A stretch of DNA of 64,000 bases from Vreelandella jeotgali Hwa (GTDB lineage: Bacteria; Pseudomonadota; Gammaproteobacteria; Pseudomonadales; Halomonadaceae): contig NZ_AMQY01000014.1 in NCBI RefSeq assembly GCF_000334215.1, positions 402,740-466,739 on the forward strand, read 5' to 3'. Position numbers and translations under genes: made by a program. The notes beneath the pieces were generated by a model. That model worked only from the letters and a program-made list of their open reading frames with translations. It was not told the origin of the DNA and did not search any database. Every line of letters starts with the position of its first letter. Positions within the stretch are counted from its first letter, which is position 1. Shown here in pieces: positions 46,141 to 57,047 of this stretch.

Positions 46141-47493
46141 TCAGGCGCTTTCCTGTTCGCTCTCGCTGTCGTCCCCGCCCTGTTCAGCCTGCTGCTGCGC
46201 GGCGGCCAGCGCCTGCTGGTAACTCATTTCGACATCCGCGACTTGGGTTTGTTCAAGCAGCTTGTCTACCGCTTTTTCTTCCAGAATGGCGGACTGTACC
46301 TGGGTCTTGAGCTGGTCGTTGTCCATGTAATAGTCGACCACTTCCTGCGGGTCTTCGTACTGTGCGGCCAGCTCCTGCACCTTGGCCCTGATCTCGTCGT
46401 CGCTGGCTTCAAGCTCGTTCTGCTTGATGACTTCAGCGAGCAGGAGCCCTACCTGAACACGACCCCGGGCCTGGTCTGCAAACAGCTCGTTGGGCAGCTG
46501 GCTGACGTCAAAGTCTTCGCCCAGGCCAAACTGCTGCGCGGCCTGACGCTTCATGCCGTCGGTTTCCTGCTGTACCAGCGCGCTCGGCACGGTGATGTCG
46601 TTGGCCGCCTTGAGCGCATCGAGCACCTGCTGCTTGACGCGGTTCTCGACTGCCTGGTCGGCTTCGCGGTGCATGTTTTTCCCGACTTCGTCGCGGAAGG
46701 CGGCTTCATCGCCACTCTCCACGCCAAAGCGCTGGATAAACTCGGCATCCAGCTCGGGTAGCACCTGGGCGCTGACCTGGTTGACCTTGACCTGAAACGT
46801 GGCTTCGCGGCCGGCCAGGTGCTCGGCCTGGTAGTCCTCGGGGAAGGTGACGCTGACCGTCTTTTCGTCTCCCGCAGCGGCGCCTTCGAGCTGGCCTTCA
46901 AAGCCGGGAATGAAGCTCTCTGAACCCAGCACCAGTTCGTGCCCTTCGGCGCTGCCGCCTTCAAAGGGCTCGCCATCGATGTAGCCCTGAAAATTGATAT
47001 TGACCTGGTCGCCATTGGCCGCTGCACGCTCGACGGTCTGCCAGTCAGCGTTCTGCTTGCGCAGCGTCTCGATCATTTCCTCGACGTCGGCGTCGGTGAT
47101 TTCTACCACCGGGCGCTCGATATCGGTGCCTTCGATGGATGCCAGCTCCACTTCGGGGTAGGTTTCCATCGTGGCCACGAATTCCAGGTCCTTGCCCGCC
47201 TCGTTGATGGTGGCATCAATGGAGGGATAGCCCGCCGGGTTCAGCGACTCGTCGGTAATCGCGCGAACGTAGCGCTCGCGCATGACTTCACCGACGACGT
47301 CATCGCGCACGCTCGGGCCGTAGCGCTTTTCCACCACGGACATTGGCACCTTGCCCTGGCGGAAGCCATTCAGGCGCACGTTTTTGGCGGTGTCTTTCAA
47401 GCGAGCACTGACAGCCTCGTCGATCTCGGCGGCCGGCACTTGAATGGTCAGGCGGCGTTCAATCGGGGAGGTCGTCTCGACGGAAACTTGCAT
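46141..47493 (-). CDS. tig: Trigger factor
   Basis: From ATG 47493 (AGAGGACA site) the product has 450 residues. The ribosome-binding signature NGFRQGKVPMSVVEKRYG appears near residues 40-57. The FKBP-like isomerase domain (about 160-245; GDQVNINFQGYIDGEPFEGG) and the chaperone C-terminal region follow. It binds nascent chains at the ribosomal exit tunnel. The frame extends upstream to 47679 without family similarity, so that start is rejected. Confidence 0.96.
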   Translation of the reverse strand: MQVSVETTSPIERRLTIQVPAAEIDEAVSARLKDTAKNVRLNGFRQGKVPMSVVEKRYGPSVRDDVVGEVMRERYVRAITDESLNPAGYPSIDATINEAGKDLEFVATMETYPEVELASIEGTDIERPVVEITDADVEEMIETLRKQNADWQTVERAAANGDQVNINFQGYIDGEPFEGGSAEGHELVLGSESFIPGFEGQLEGAAAGDEKTVSVTFPEDYQAEHLAGREATFQVKVNQVSAQVLPELDAEFIQRFGVESGDEAAFRDEVGKNMHREADQAVENRVKQQVLDALKAANDITVPSALVQQETDGMKRQAAQQFGLGEDFDVSQLPNELFADQARGRVQVGLLLAEVIKQNELEASDDEIRAKVQELAAQYEDPQEVVDYYMDNDQLKTQVQSAILEEKAVDKLLEQTQVADVEMSYQQALAAAQQQAEQGGDDSESEQESA

Positions 47494-47759
47494 GAAATGT
47501 CCTCTAAGCGGCTGGGCAGTTGTGGTGATACGGAAAAAGTGGTGATACACAAAACAAAGACAAGGAGCCGATTTTAAGAACCCTGTCGTGCGCTGGCAAG
47601 CGCCATGCGCAAAGGATGGGGGCTTATCGCGTAAATACAAGCCCGGGCGGCTGACGACAGCGGTTTTTCTCGACGCCACTGCGCAATACGGCCGTGCATG
47701 TTAAGCTGACAGACCAGCCGTTTTCCAGTATGTGCCCACGAACGCCAGCCATCACGCCT

Positions 47760-50294
47760 ATGAATCAAGATCTTTCCATTTCGCGCATCATGCAGACGGG
47801 GATGCTCCAGTGCTCGCCGCAGACACCGCTCAGCGAAGCCGCCAGCCGGATGGCAGAGCGCCAGTGCAGTTCGATTCTGGTTGTCGATGACGGCCGCCCC
47901 GCCGGCATCTGGACTGAGCACGATGCCCTGGCGATCGACTTCAGCGACAAGTCGGAAATGCGCTGCCCCATCGGTGAGCGCATGAATTCGCCGGTCGCCA
48001 CCATTGGAGCTCAGGAAACCCTGGGAGAAGCGGCGCTGTCGCTCAAGGCACTGGGGTACCGTCACCTGCTGGTGATCGATGACGATGAGCCGGTGGGCAT
48101 TCTCTCGCAAACCGATATTGCCCTGAACCAGGGCCTCGAACCGTATTTGCGGCTGCGAGAAGTTCAGGCCGCGATGCGTACCACGCCCATCGCCCTGCCC
48201 GGCAAGACTCTGCTGGCCGATGCCGCCGTGAGAATGCGCAGCCAGGCGAACGAGGCCGTTGTGGTCTTCTGCGGCGATGAGCTGGGCATTCTCACCGAAC
48301 GCGACCTTGTACGTTTTATTGCCCGACACCCGGGCAACACCGCCATCGAGGAGTTGGCCAGCCAGCCGCTGCTGACCATCGACGAGGATTCGCCGCTGCT
48401 GAAAGCGCGCGACATGCTGCTCAATCATCGCGTCCGGCATTTGGCCGTGCTGGATGGCGAGGGCCGGATCAAGGGATTGCTGGGTTTCCGCGACATGCTG
48501 GTAGGCGCCGAGCAGTTTTACCTCAAGGACCTGCGTGACGCCCTGGAACAGCGCGACTCGGCGCTGTCCCGATCGCGCCAGCACCTGCAGCTCGCCGAAA
48601 AGGTGATCGACTCGTCGCTCGAAGGCATCATCATTACCGATCCCGAGGTACGCATCGAGTTCGTCAACCCGGCGTTTACCCATCTGACCGGCTATACCCT
48701 TGAAGACGTGGCCGGGCGCAACCCCGGCGTGCTGTCGTCGGGCCGCCAGAACGCGGCGTTTTACCGCAAGATGTGGGAGACGCTCCAGCAGACCGGCTTC
48801 TGGCGCGGCGAAGTCTGGAACCGCAAAAAATCCGGCGAGCTGTATCTCGAATTGCTGACCATTACGGCAATTACCGACGACCAGGGCAACACCCAGCACT
48901 ACGCCGGTCTGTTTACCGACATTACCCACATGCGGGAAAACGAGCAGCAAATTCGTCACCTGGCGTACTACGACGCCCTGACACGGCTGCCCAATCGTCG
49001 CCTGCTGGAAGACCGGATCACCCTGGCCATTCGCCACGCCCATCGCTCGAAGGCTCCGCTGGCTCTGGTATTTATCGACCTGGACCATTTCAAGCAGGTC
49101 AACGATACGCTGGGACACGCCCTCGGCGACGAGCTGCTGTTGCAGGTATCCGAGCGCATGGGACAAAACCTGCGCGAGGACGATACTCTGGCGCGCCTGG
49201 GCGGCGATGAGTTTATCGCCCTGCTTCCCGATATCAGCGAGTTTTCCGAAGCAACGCGCATTGCCCAGCGCCTGATCGAGACCGTCAGCGCACCCTTTTG
49301 CATCGAGCGGCATACGTTTCGTATCGGCTGCAGCCTGGGCATCAGCCTTTATCCGGATGACGGCACAACGGCCGAGGCGCTTATCCAGAACGCCGATGCC
49401 GCCATGTACCGGGCCAAGGATGAGGGCCGCAACACCTATCGCCTGTACCGGTCGGAAATGGATGCCCGGGCACGCGATCACCTGACGCTGGAAACCGAGC
49501 TGCGCAACATGCTGGAGCAGGGCGACGGTCTGGTGATGCACTACCAGCCGCTTGTCAGTCGCCGGGACGGCACGATTCAAAGTGCCGAGGCGCTGGTGCG
49601 CTGGCAGCATCCTGATCGCGGCCTCGTGTCGCCGGGGGATTTCATCCCGCTGGCGGAACGCTCGGGGCTGATACTGCCGCTGGGCGATCGCATTCTCGAT
49701 CGCATCATCAGCGACATGACCCGGTGGCAGGCCGAAGGACAAACGCCGGTGCCGGTCGCCATCAACCTCTCGGCGGCACAGTTCTGGCAGGCCGGTTTTG
49801 CCAAAACCGTCGCGGAAAAGCTCGATGCAGCGGGCATAGCACCCGAGCTGATTATATTCGAGCTGACCGAAAGCATGCTGCTGAACAAGCAGGAACAGGG
49901 CATCGCCATTCTGCGTTCGCTGAGCCGGCGCGGCTTCCATATCTCACTTGACGACTTCGGCACGGGGTATTCATCGCTGAGCTATCTACAGACCATCCCG
50001 GCCGACAGCCTCAAGATCGATCGCAGCTTTATTGTCGCGCTGGACGATAACACCCGCAGCAGTCGTTCCATTATCGCCGCCATTGCCAGCCTGGCCCACG
50101 AGCTGGGCCTCAGCGTTATAGCGGAAGGCGTCGAAACCCAACAGCAGTGGGATCAGCTGGGGCACTATGCCATCGATCTGATTCAGGGATTTTATACTGC
50201 GCGCCCCATGCCGCCGGATTCGCTGGCGACTCTGCTGAACGCTGACCGCAAACCGGCGGCGCCTTCGCCCCGGACGGCGGACAGGACCGAATAA
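47760..50294 (+). CDS. Four-CBS, PAS, GGDEF, EAL cyclic-di-GMP signalling protein
   Basis: With ATG 47760 the protein has 844 residues and no membrane segment. Four CBS motifs in two pairs (about 5-270) are followed by a PAS domain (about 277-395, FVNPAFTHLTGYTLEDVAGR). Next is a GGDEF domain (about 398-565) with an intact RLGGDEF motif and a REDD inhibitory site five residues before it. An EAL domain with EALVRW near 609 closes the protein. Both catalytic motifs appear complete, so the protein could make or degrade c-di-GMP. CBS pairs commonly bind adenine nucleotides, which suggests energy-state input. No SD sequence marks the start; 47730 and 47694 are alternatives. It stands alone, divergent from tig. 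Confidence 0.88.
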   Translation: MNQDLSISRIMQTGMLQCSPQTPLSEAASRMAERQCSSILVVDDGRPAGIWTEHDALAIDFSDKSEMRCPIGERMNSPVATIGAQETLGEAALSLKALGYRHLLVIDDDEPVGILSQTDIALNQGLEPYLRLREVQAAMRTTPIALPGKTLLADAAVRMRSQANEAVVVFCGDELGILTERDLVRFIARHPGNTAIEELASQPLLTIDEDSPLLKARDMLLNHRVRHLAVLDGEGRIKGLLGFRDMLVGAEQFYLKDLRDALEQRDSALSRSRQHLQLAEKVIDSSLEGIIITDPEVRIEFVNPAFTHLTGYTLEDVAGRNPGVLSSGRQNAAFYRKMWETLQQTGFWRGEVWNRKKSGELYLELLTITAITDDQGNTQHYAGLFTDITHMRENEQQIRHLAYYDALTRLPNRRLLEDRITLAIRHAHRSKAPLALVFIDLDHFKQVNDTLGHALGDELLLQVSERMGQNLREDDTLARLGGDEFIALLPDISEFSEATRIAQRLIETVSAPFCIERHTFRIGCSLGISLYPDDGTTAEALIQNADAAMYRAKDEGRNTYRLYRSEMDARARDHLTLETELRNMLEQGDGLVMHYQPLVSRRDGTIQSAEALVRWQHPDRGLVSPGDFIPLAERSGLILPLGDRILDRIISDMTRWQAEGQTPVPVAINLSAAQFWQAGFAKTVAEKLDAAGIAPELIIFELTESMLLNKQEQGIAILRSLSRRGFHISLDDFGTGYSSLSYLQTIPADSLKIDRSFIVALDDNTRSSRSIIAAIASLAHELGLSVIAEGVETQQQWDQLGHYAIDLIQGFYTARPMPPDSLATLLNADRKPAAPSPRTADRTE

Positions 50295-50324
50295 GGCCCT
50301 GCCATTCGGGTACAGCTGGCCGCC

Positions 50325-50684
50325 TCAGCGATGCCAGAGCGACAGGGCAAAGAGCAAAAGCCCCGCCGTTGCGCCGTGCGACAGCGACAGGGGCCAGCCA
50401 TTGCCTGTACCGGTCACCGCGTACCAGGCAAAGCCCAGCGCTGTTCCCAGCACCAGCAGGCCCATGAGGCGCTGCAGCAGCCCCGGCAGACGTTTCCTGT
50501 CAGCCGACGGCAAGAGGCGCCACTGGATGAGCGTCACCACCAGGATCGCGGCGATGGCCATGAGCACCAGCGTTAGCCGCGTCTCGTGCCCCCCCAGAAA
50601 ATAGCGCGGCAGCGTCGCCAGCATGATGAGGCCCAGCCCCGCCCCCAGACTGATGCGTTCGGGCGTTGTCATGCGCTGGCCCAT
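50325..50684 (-). CDS. Unknown small membrane protein (about four helices)
   Basis: I do not recognise this 119-residue protein. It has about four hydrophobic stretches (around residues 14-31, 35-55, 70-90 and 98-117), with Arg and Lys between them. It starts at ATG 50684 directly after the TGA of the flavodoxin gene, or at 50672 (MTTPERI). The tight junction suggests co-translation with the MioC-like flavodoxin. No catalytic motifs are visible. Confidence 0.7.
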   Translation of the reverse strand: MGQRMTTPERISLGAGLGLIMLATLPRYFLGGHETRLTLVLMAIAAILVVTLIQWRLLPSADRKRLPGLLQRLMGLLVLGTALGFAWYAVTGTGNGWPLSLSHGATAGLLLFALSLWHR

Positions 50685-51146
50685 TCAGTCCACCTTTAGC
50701 TGCTGTGCTTCGATCCACTGTTCCGCCCAGGGGACGGCGTCGTCATCGGCCATGAACGTCTCCATGGCGTCAACCTCGAGACGCTCGCCCAGCCGCGTGG
50801 CGCCCAGGCCTTCAAGCAGTTCATCCAGCGAGCGCCCGGCGCCACAAAAGGTCTCGTAGGAACTGTCGCCCAGAGCCACAAGGCCGTAGCACAGCGCCAC
50901 CAGCGATGGACTTTGCGCCTGCAGCTCGCGCACAAAGGGCACAAAGTCACCGGGAAAATCGCCGTTTCCCGTGGTGGAAACGCAAAACAGCGCCAGATCG
51001 GAGACATGCTCCGTGAGCACCTCCAGCGTGGGCTGCTCTCTGATCTCGACCTGGTAGCCCGCCTCTTCAAACAGCGGCTTGACCTGCTCGGCGACATCCA
51101 GCGCACCGCCATACATGGTTCCAACGAAAATATTCAAATGAGACAC
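50685..51146 (-). CDS. MioC-like flavodoxin
   Basis: The 153-residue protein has the flavodoxin fold. The FMN phosphate loop GTMYGGALDVAEQV opens the protein, and FCVSTTGNGDFPGDFVPFV and VALGDSSYETFCGAG hold the isoalloxazine sites. This is close to E. coli MioC, an electron carrier (biotin synthase support) with FMN. It is cytoplasmic. Its stop and the next gene's start are adjacent. Upstream is a divergent DUF2788 gene. Confidence 0.85.
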   Translation of the reverse strand: MSHLNIFVGTMYGGALDVAEQVKPLFEEAGYQVEIREQPTLEVLTEHVSDLALFCVSTTGNGDFPGDFVPFVRELQAQSPSLVALCYGLVALGDSSYETFCGAGRSLDELLEGLGATRLGERLEVDAMETFMADDDAVPWAEQWIEAQQLKVD

Positions 51147-51300
51147 GAACCGCTCCCCCTGTCGCCATTACCTGAATGGGAGTATTGCCAACAAAGAAGT
51201 CGACAAATACCCGAGTAATTTGGTCAAATATTACCATGTATTCATTCATCGACGCACGTCGACCCGCCGTATCGCGCGCCCGTACAAACCGAGGTAACTG

Positions 51301-51519
51301 ATGGAACCCACTCTGGAACAGACCTTTCAAGCCTGGATCACGCCGCTGATGATCGGCGGCCTGATCGTCTTCATGTGCTTTATCATCTGGGATCTGGCGA
51401 AAAAGTCCAACGCCGGCCGCTTTGGCACCATCATGCTGTTTATCGTGCTGGGAGCCGGCATGTTCGGCTATGTGCTGAAAGTGGTGATTACCTGGCTACT
51501 GGAAGGCGGTCTCGGATAG
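51301..51519 (+). CDS. DUF2788 family membrane protein
   Basis: The 72-residue protein has two transmembrane helices (about residues 16-33 and 43-65) and matches the DUF2788 family in size and sequence (WDLAKKSNAGRFGTIMLF). The function is unknown. A GAGG site precedes ATG 51301. A strong hairpin with a T run closes the transcript 110 bases later. Confidence 0.88.
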   Translation: MEPTLEQTFQAWITPLMIGGLIVFMCFIIWDLAKKSNAGRFGTIMLFIVLGAGMFGYVLKVVITWLLEGGLG

Positions 51520-51631
51520 TCAGTGACGCCCGGCAGGCGAAGCAGGCAAATACATTCGGAAGAAAAAGGTCTGTCACAAAACACCCGCCACTCGGTAGCA
51601 GATGGCAGCGCGCGATGCGACAACCAGGAAA

Positions 51632-51657
51632 GGGAGCGCCGTCAGGCACTCCCCTTT
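51632..51657 (+). terminator. Rho-independent terminator after DUF2788
   Basis: GGGAGCGCC (51632-51640) and GGCACTCCC (51645-51653) form a stem with one mismatch and a four-base loop, followed by CTTTT. It may also slow transcripts from ihfA on the other strand. Confidence 0.8.
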
Positions 51658-51770
51658 TCTTCACTTCATGTCTTCAATGCATGTATTAAGTGCATGCCTT
51701 CACCGCATACCCCGGAAGCACGCGCCGCCGTTACCCGCGCCTGCCAACCAGGGGCCGACGACGTTTTGTG

Positions 51771-52079
51771 CTAACGCCGGTTGGCGGGGCTCGTGCTGTC
51801 TTCCACCTGCTGCTTGAGCTTTTGACCGGGGCGAAACGTCACCACCCGCCGGGCCGAGATGGGAATTTCTTCACCGGTCTTGGGGTTGCGTCCCGGACGT
51901 TCGCGCTTGTCGCGCAGGTCAAAGTTGCCAAACCCGGAGAGTTTGACCTGCTCGTTTTCACGCAGGCAAGTGCGGATTTCTTCAAAAAAGGTCTCGACAA
52001 CGGATTTTGCTTCCCGTTTGGACAGCTCAAGCTCGCCGTGCAAATGCTCGGCCAGGTCTGCCTTGGTCAACGCACCCAT
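51771..52079 (-). CDS. ihfA: Integration host factor alpha subunit
   Basis: Starting at ATG 52079 the protein has 102 residues: [19 protein letters not shown], the beta arm with [12 protein letters not shown], and [15 protein letters not shown]. These are the IHF-alpha marks. It bends DNA at specific sites with IHF-beta. It ends the translation operon, after pheT, as in E. coli. Upstream in-frame sequence to 52166 lacks similarity. Confidence 0.97.
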   Translation of the reverse strand: MGALTKADLAEHLHGELELSKREAKSVVETFFEEIRTCLRENEQVKLSGFGNFDLRDKRERPGRNPKTGEEIPISARRVVTFRPGQKLKQQVEDSTSPANRR

Positions 52080-52171
52080 CAGGTTTCTCCTTGTACCGGG
52101 CGCCACCCGCAAGAGTGGCGCCAAACCTCGGCGGCAAACGGGGTTAACGCCCAACCGGCCGAACAATGCGC

Positions 52172-54553
52172 TCAGCCTCGCAATTCGGCGTTAAACTCGT
52201 GCTGCATCTGCTCCACGATGGAAGCCACCAACTGATTGATTTCTTCATCGTTTAGCGTGCGCGACGGGTGCTGCCAGGTCAAGCCCAGCGCAATGCTCTT
52301 GTGGCCGTCAGCCACCCCCTGCCCCGCGTAGACGTCAAATAGCCGCGTATCGCTCAGGTGTTCACCGGCGTTGGCGACGGCGGTATCCAACAGCGCTTGT
52401 ACCGGCACGTCCCGGTCGATGATGAACGCGAGATCACGACGCACTTCGGGATAGCGTGACAACGGTTTGAAACCGGGGATACCGCCGTCGCTCAAGGCTT
52501 CAAGGCTCACCTCAAAGCCCACCGCGTCGACCTTGAGCCCCAGCTGGCGCCCCACGTCGGGATGCAGCGTTCCCAGCCAGCCGACTTCACGCTGCCTGTG
52601 CAGGATCCGGGCGCATTGCCCGGGATGCAGCGACGGATGCCGCGCCGACTCCATGCGCCAGTCGTCGGGACAGCCGCCCAGGGCGAAAAGGCTTTCCAGG
52701 TCGCCCTTGACGTCATAAAAGTCCACCGTTTCGGGGTGCCCGCTCCAGCTTTCCGGGTGGCGTGCTCCGCATGCCATCGCACCCAGCATCGGCGTCTGGG
52801 TCAAATGATCCAGGTGGCCGTTGAATACCAGGCCGGTTTCGAACAGACGCACCCGGGACTGCTGGCGGTTCAGGTTATGCATCAGCGCGCGTACCAGTCC
52901 GGGGAAGAGACTCGCACGCATCACCGACAAGTCGGTGGAAATGGGATTGGCCAGCGTTGGCGACACCGCGTCCGGGAGCAACACATCCTGCAACTCGGGC
53001 GCCACAAAACTGTAGGTGATCGCTTCCTGATAGCCGCGCGCCACCATTTGCCGGCGCAGCTGCGACCCGGTTACACCGGCTTCGTTGTCCGGCCGCAGTC
53101 CCAGACGCGCCGCCGGCCGGCGTACCGGCAGGTTGTTGTAGCCGTGGATGCGCGCCACTTCCTCGATCAGGTCTTCCTCGATGGTGGCATCGAAGCGCCA
53201 ACTCGGCGCGGTGACATTCCAGCCGTGGTCTGCATCGCTTACCGCAAAGCCCAGGCGGGTCAGAATGTCACTGACGTGATGATCCTCCAGCGCCTTGCCC
53301 AGCACCTTCTCCAGCCGGGAAGCGCGCAGGGTCATCCGCGATGGCTCGGGCAGGTGCGCTGCGCTGGTCCTGTCGACGAGCGGGCCCGGCTCACCGCCGC
53401 ATACCTCCAGCAGCAGCGACGTCGCTCGCTCAATGGCTGTGGCAGCGAGCTGGGGGTCGACACCGCGCTCAAAGCGATGGGAAGCGTCGGTATGCAGCCC
53501 GTAGGAACGCGCCTGACCGGCAACGGCCAACGGGGTAAAAAACGCCGATTCGAGAAAAATGCTGCTTGTAGACGAGCTGACGCCGGAATGCTCGCCGCCC
53601 ATCACGCCGGCAATCGCCAGCGGTTTGTCGTGATCGGCGATCAGCAGGGTTTCCGGGCGCAGCGTGATGGTCTGCCCGTCGAGTAGCGTCAGCTGCTCGC
53701 CGTCCCGGGCCTGACGAACCACAATGCCACCCGCAAGATTGTCGCGGTCAAACGCATGCAGCGGCTGGCCCAGCTCCAGCATCACATAGTTGGTAATATC
53801 CACGACGGGATCGATGGAGCGGATACCGCTACGGCGCAGGCGCTCCACCATCCACAGCGGCGTGGCGGCCGTCACGTTGACGTTGCGGATCAGCCGCCCG
53901 ACATAGCGAGGGCAAAGCGCCTCGGCCTCAACGTCGACCGGCAGTAGCGTATCGTGGCTCGCTGCTACCGGCTGCGTGTCGGGCGGCGTGACCGCCGCAC
54001 GGTTCAGCGCACCGACTTCCCGGGCCACGCCTTTCAGGCTCAGGCAGTCGCCGCGGTTGGGCGTCAGATCCACTTCGATGGCGTTGTCATCGAGCGCCAT
54101 GTAGTCGCGGAAATTCTCGCCTGTCGGCGCGGAAGTCGACAGCACCATAATACCCGGCGAGGCGTCTTCCGCGAGTCCCAGTTCGGATTCGGCGCAGATC
54201 ATGCCCCGGGACTCCACGCCGCGCAGTTTGGCCTTTTTTATGCGGAAATCCCCCGGCAAAACCCCGCCTACACGGGCAAAGGGGACCTTTTGCCCCGCCG
54301 CCACGTTGGGGGCTCCGCACACCACCTGAACGGGGTCAGCCGAGCCGTCATTGACGGTACAAACACTCAGCTTGTCGGCATCGGGATGGGGGTCACGAGT
54401 CAGAACTTCGGCCACCACCACGCCGTCAAACGCTCCGGCAACCGGGTCAATAGCATCGATTTCCAGACCGGCCATGGTGACCTGATCGGCCAGGGCCTGT
54501 GTATCCAGCTGCGGGGAAACCCATTCGCGCAGCCATTGTTCAGAAAACTTCAT
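52172..54553 (-). CDS. pheT: Phenylalanyl-tRNA synthetase beta subunit
   Basis: The 793-residue protein starts [18 protein letters not shown] and has the tRNA-binding domain (about 40-150, [10 protein letters not shown]), the B3/B4 editing region, B5, and the ferredoxin-fold anticodon-binding C-terminus ([18 protein letters not shown]). It forms the (alpha-beta)2 enzyme with PheS. It lies 26 bases after pheS. ihfA follows at 92 bases. Confidence 0.97.
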   Translation of the reverse strand: MKFSEQWLREWVSPQLDTQALADQVTMAGLEIDAIDPVAGAFDGVVVAEVLTRDPHPDADKLSVCTVNDGSADPVQVVCGAPNVAAGQKVPFARVGGVLPGDFRIKKAKLRGVESRGMICAESELGLAEDASPGIMVLSTSAPTGENFRDYMALDDNAIEVDLTPNRGDCLSLKGVAREVGALNRAAVTPPDTQPVAASHDTLLPVDVEAEALCPRYVGRLIRNVNVTAATPLWMVERLRRSGIRSIDPVVDITNYVMLELGQPLHAFDRDNLAGGIVVRQARDGEQLTLLDGQTITLRPETLLIADHDKPLAIAGVMGGEHSGVSSSTSSIFLESAFFTPLAVAGQARSYGLHTDASHRFERGVDPQLAATAIERATSLLLEVCGGEPGPLVDRTSAAHLPEPSRMTLRASRLEKVLGKALEDHHVSDILTRLGFAVSDADHGWNVTAPSWRFDATIEEDLIEEVARIHGYNNLPVRRPAARLGLRPDNEAGVTGSQLRRQMVARGYQEAITYSFVAPELQDVLLPDAVSPTLANPISTDLSVMRASLFPGLVRALMHNLNRQQSRVRLFETGLVFNGHLDHLTQTPMLGAMACGARHPESWSGHPETVDFYDVKGDLESLFALGGCPDDWRMESARHPSLHPGQCARILHRQREVGWLGTLHPDVGRQLGLKVDAVGFEVSLEALSDGGIPGFKPLSRYPEVRRDLAFIIDRDVPVQALLDTAVANAGEHLSDTRLFDVYAGQGVADGHKSIALGLTWQHPSRTLNDEEINQLVASIVEQMQHEFNAELRG

Positions 54554-54579
54554 GTTCTATTCCGTATTCAGCGATGGGC

Positions 54580-55614
<1,035 letters not shown>

Positions 55615-55644
55615 TTAGGCTTTCCCTGACGTCAGAAATGACAA

Positions 55645-55674
55645 GTATCAGGAGTGACAAGATAGGACTGACAA
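55645..55674 (-). promoter_or_regulatory. Candidate pheST promoter
   Basis: On the minus strand TTGTCA (55674-55669) and TGATAC (55650-55645) are spaced by 18 bases, just past the hairpin. TTGTCA appears three times in this stretch. The call is tentative. Confidence 0.4.
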
Positions 55675-55708
55675 AAAAACAGGGGAAGAGCGGCTGCTCT
55701 CCCCCTGT
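55673..55708 (-). terminator. Strong terminator or attenuator between rplT and pheS
   Basis: On the minus strand ACAGGGGGAGAGC and GCTCTTCCCCTGT (55708-55696 with 55691-55679) form a 13-pair stem with one G-U pair, followed by seven T. It ends the infC-rplT transcript or, if read through, regulates pheST. Confidence 0.88.
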
Positions 55709-55711
55709 ACA

Positions 55712-55760
55712 GGTCATATAACGAGAACGGGTCACATAACGAGACCTGTGACACGAGACC
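55712..55760 (-). repeat. Imperfect 18-bp tandem repeats upstream of the pheST hairpin
   Basis: GGTCATATAACGAGAAC (55712-55728) and GGTCACATAACGAGACC (55730-55746) repeat with an 18-bp period, and GTGACA-CGAGACC (55748-55760) is a shorter third unit. Their role is unknown. Confidence 0.65.
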
Positions 55761-55797
55761 CTTGACATTGCCAGCGCGCACGGCGCCGGAAATGTTC

Positions 55798-56151
55798 TTA
55801 GTGGGCAGCCTTGGCTTTTTCCACGATAGCGGCAAACGCCTCTTTTTCGTGAACTGCCAGGTCGGCCAGCACCTTGCGATCAATTTCGATACCGGCTTTT
55901 TTCAGGCCGCCGACAAAACGGCTGTACGACAAGCCGTTCTGGCGCGCACCGGCGTTGATCCGCTGAATCCACAGCGCACGGAACTGGCGCTTACGGTTAC
56001 GGCGGTCACGATACGCGTACTGGCCGGCCTTGATGACGGCCTGTTTGGCAACACGAAAAACGCGCGACCGGGCGCCGTAGTACCCTTTGGCCTGCTTGAG
56101 GACTTTCTTGTGACGACGACGGGCGACTACGCCGCGCTTAACACGAGTCAT
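55798..56151 (-). CDS. rplT: 50S ribosomal protein L20
   Basis: The 117-residue basic protein starts [20 protein letters not shown] and has the L20 core [24 protein letters not shown] segment (read here as [20 protein letters not shown]). L20 nucleates 50S assembly and in E. coli represses rpmI and its own gene by binding the mRNA. It follows rpmI by 64 bases. Confidence 0.98.
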   Translation of the reverse strand: MTRVKRGVVARRRHKKVLKQAKGYYGARSRVFRVAKQAVIKAGQYAYRDRRNRKRQFRALWIQRINAGARQNGLSYSRFVGGLKKAGIEIDRKVLADLAVHEKEAFAAIVEKAKAAH

Positions 56152-56215
56152 AACACACTCCTGACATTAGGAACTGGAGCTACGCAGGGTTGCGATATCC
56201 AGAAAATTCAACCAA

Positions 56216-56410
56216 TTACTGATTCGGAACCATGCGCTGAATCAGTGCCTTGTCGGCGCCGTGAACCTGCTGCATACCCCGCAGCTGACGCTTGCGCTTG
56301 GTTGACTTCTTGGTCAGGATGTGGCTACGAAAAGACTGCTTGTGCTTGTAGCCGTTAGCGGTTTTCTTGAAACGCTTGGCTGCACCGCTGTTGCTCTTGA
56401 TTTTCGGCAT
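56216..56410 (-). CDS. rpmI: 50S ribosomal protein L35
   Basis: The 64-residue protein [20 protein letters not shown] is typical of L35, including [14 protein letters not shown] (here [20 protein letters not shown]). It is a component of the large ribosomal subunit and lies between infC and rplT as usual. Confidence 0.98.
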   Translation of the reverse strand: MPKIKSNSGAAKRFKKTANGYKHKQSFRSHILTKKSTKRKRQLRGMQQVHGADKALIQRMVPNQ

Positions 56411-56495
56411 GAGAAAAACTCCGCTCGATATTGTTGAGAAAACCCAGGGCCGACCGATCCCGGGAAGGGACCGGCCCGTTTACTTCGCCGCAGGA

Positions 56496-57035
56496 TCACT
56501 TCTTCTTGGGGGCAAGAATCATGATCATCTGGCGACCTTCCATCTTGGGGAAGGACTCCACTGATCCGATATCTTCCAGGTCGTCGGCGATCCGTTCCAT
56601 CAGCTTGCGGCCGATATCCTGGTGTGCCATTTCACGACCCCGAAAGCGCAATGTGACCTTGCCCTTGTCACCACTTTGCAGAAAGCGCGTCAGGTTTTTC
56701 AGCTTGACCTTATAGTCGCCTTCATCAGTGCCAGGACGGAATTTGACTTCCTTGACCTGGATTTGCTTTTGCTTTTTCTTTTGAGCGGCTTTTTGCTTTT
56801 TCTGCTCAAAAACGAATTTGCCGTAATCCATGATCTTGCAGACGATGGGATCGGCATTCGAAATTTGCACGAGATCCATACCCGCTTCCTCGGCACGCTC
56901 CAGGGCGTCGGGCGTGGGCACAATGCCCAGCTGCTCGCCGCTGTTGTCGATAAGGCGAACCTGGTCGTCGGTTATGCGCTCGTTCATTGGTGGGCGTTTG
57001 GTTTGTGGACGCCCGCGCTGGTTGCTTCGCTTGAT
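56496..57035 (-). CDS. infC: Translation initiation factor IF-3 (probable AUC start)
   Basis: IF-3 prevents premature 30S-50S joining and checks the start codon. The ATG at 56987 would give only 163 residues. Extending 16 codons to ATC at 57035 restores the basic N-terminus ([20 protein letters not shown]) and a length of 179, the family norm. TAAGGAG lies eight bases before ATC and overlaps the thrS stop. Other infC genes use AUU and similar rare starts for IF-3 autoregulation, so ATC here fits family knowledge. The core motifs [20 protein letters not shown] and [13 protein letters not shown] and a C-terminal domain with [10 protein letters not shown] are intact. Confidence 0.9.
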   Translation of the reverse strand: MKRSNQRGRPQTKRPPMNERITDDQVRLIDNSGEQLGIVPTPDALERAEEAGMDLVQISNADPIVCKIMDYGKFVFEQKKQKAAQKKKQKQIQVKEVKFRPGTDEGDYKVKLKNLTRFLQSGDKGKVTLRFRGREMAHQDIGRKLMERIADDLEDIGSVESFPKMEGRQMIMILAPKKK

Positions 57036-57047
57036 TGCTCCGTCTCC

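Noticed and set aside
47574..49940. Long open frame antisense to the GGDEF-EAL gene (788 codons)
   Set aside because: It lies opposite a well-supported gene with intact domains, shows no recognisable motifs and is expected from the GC-rich codon pattern.
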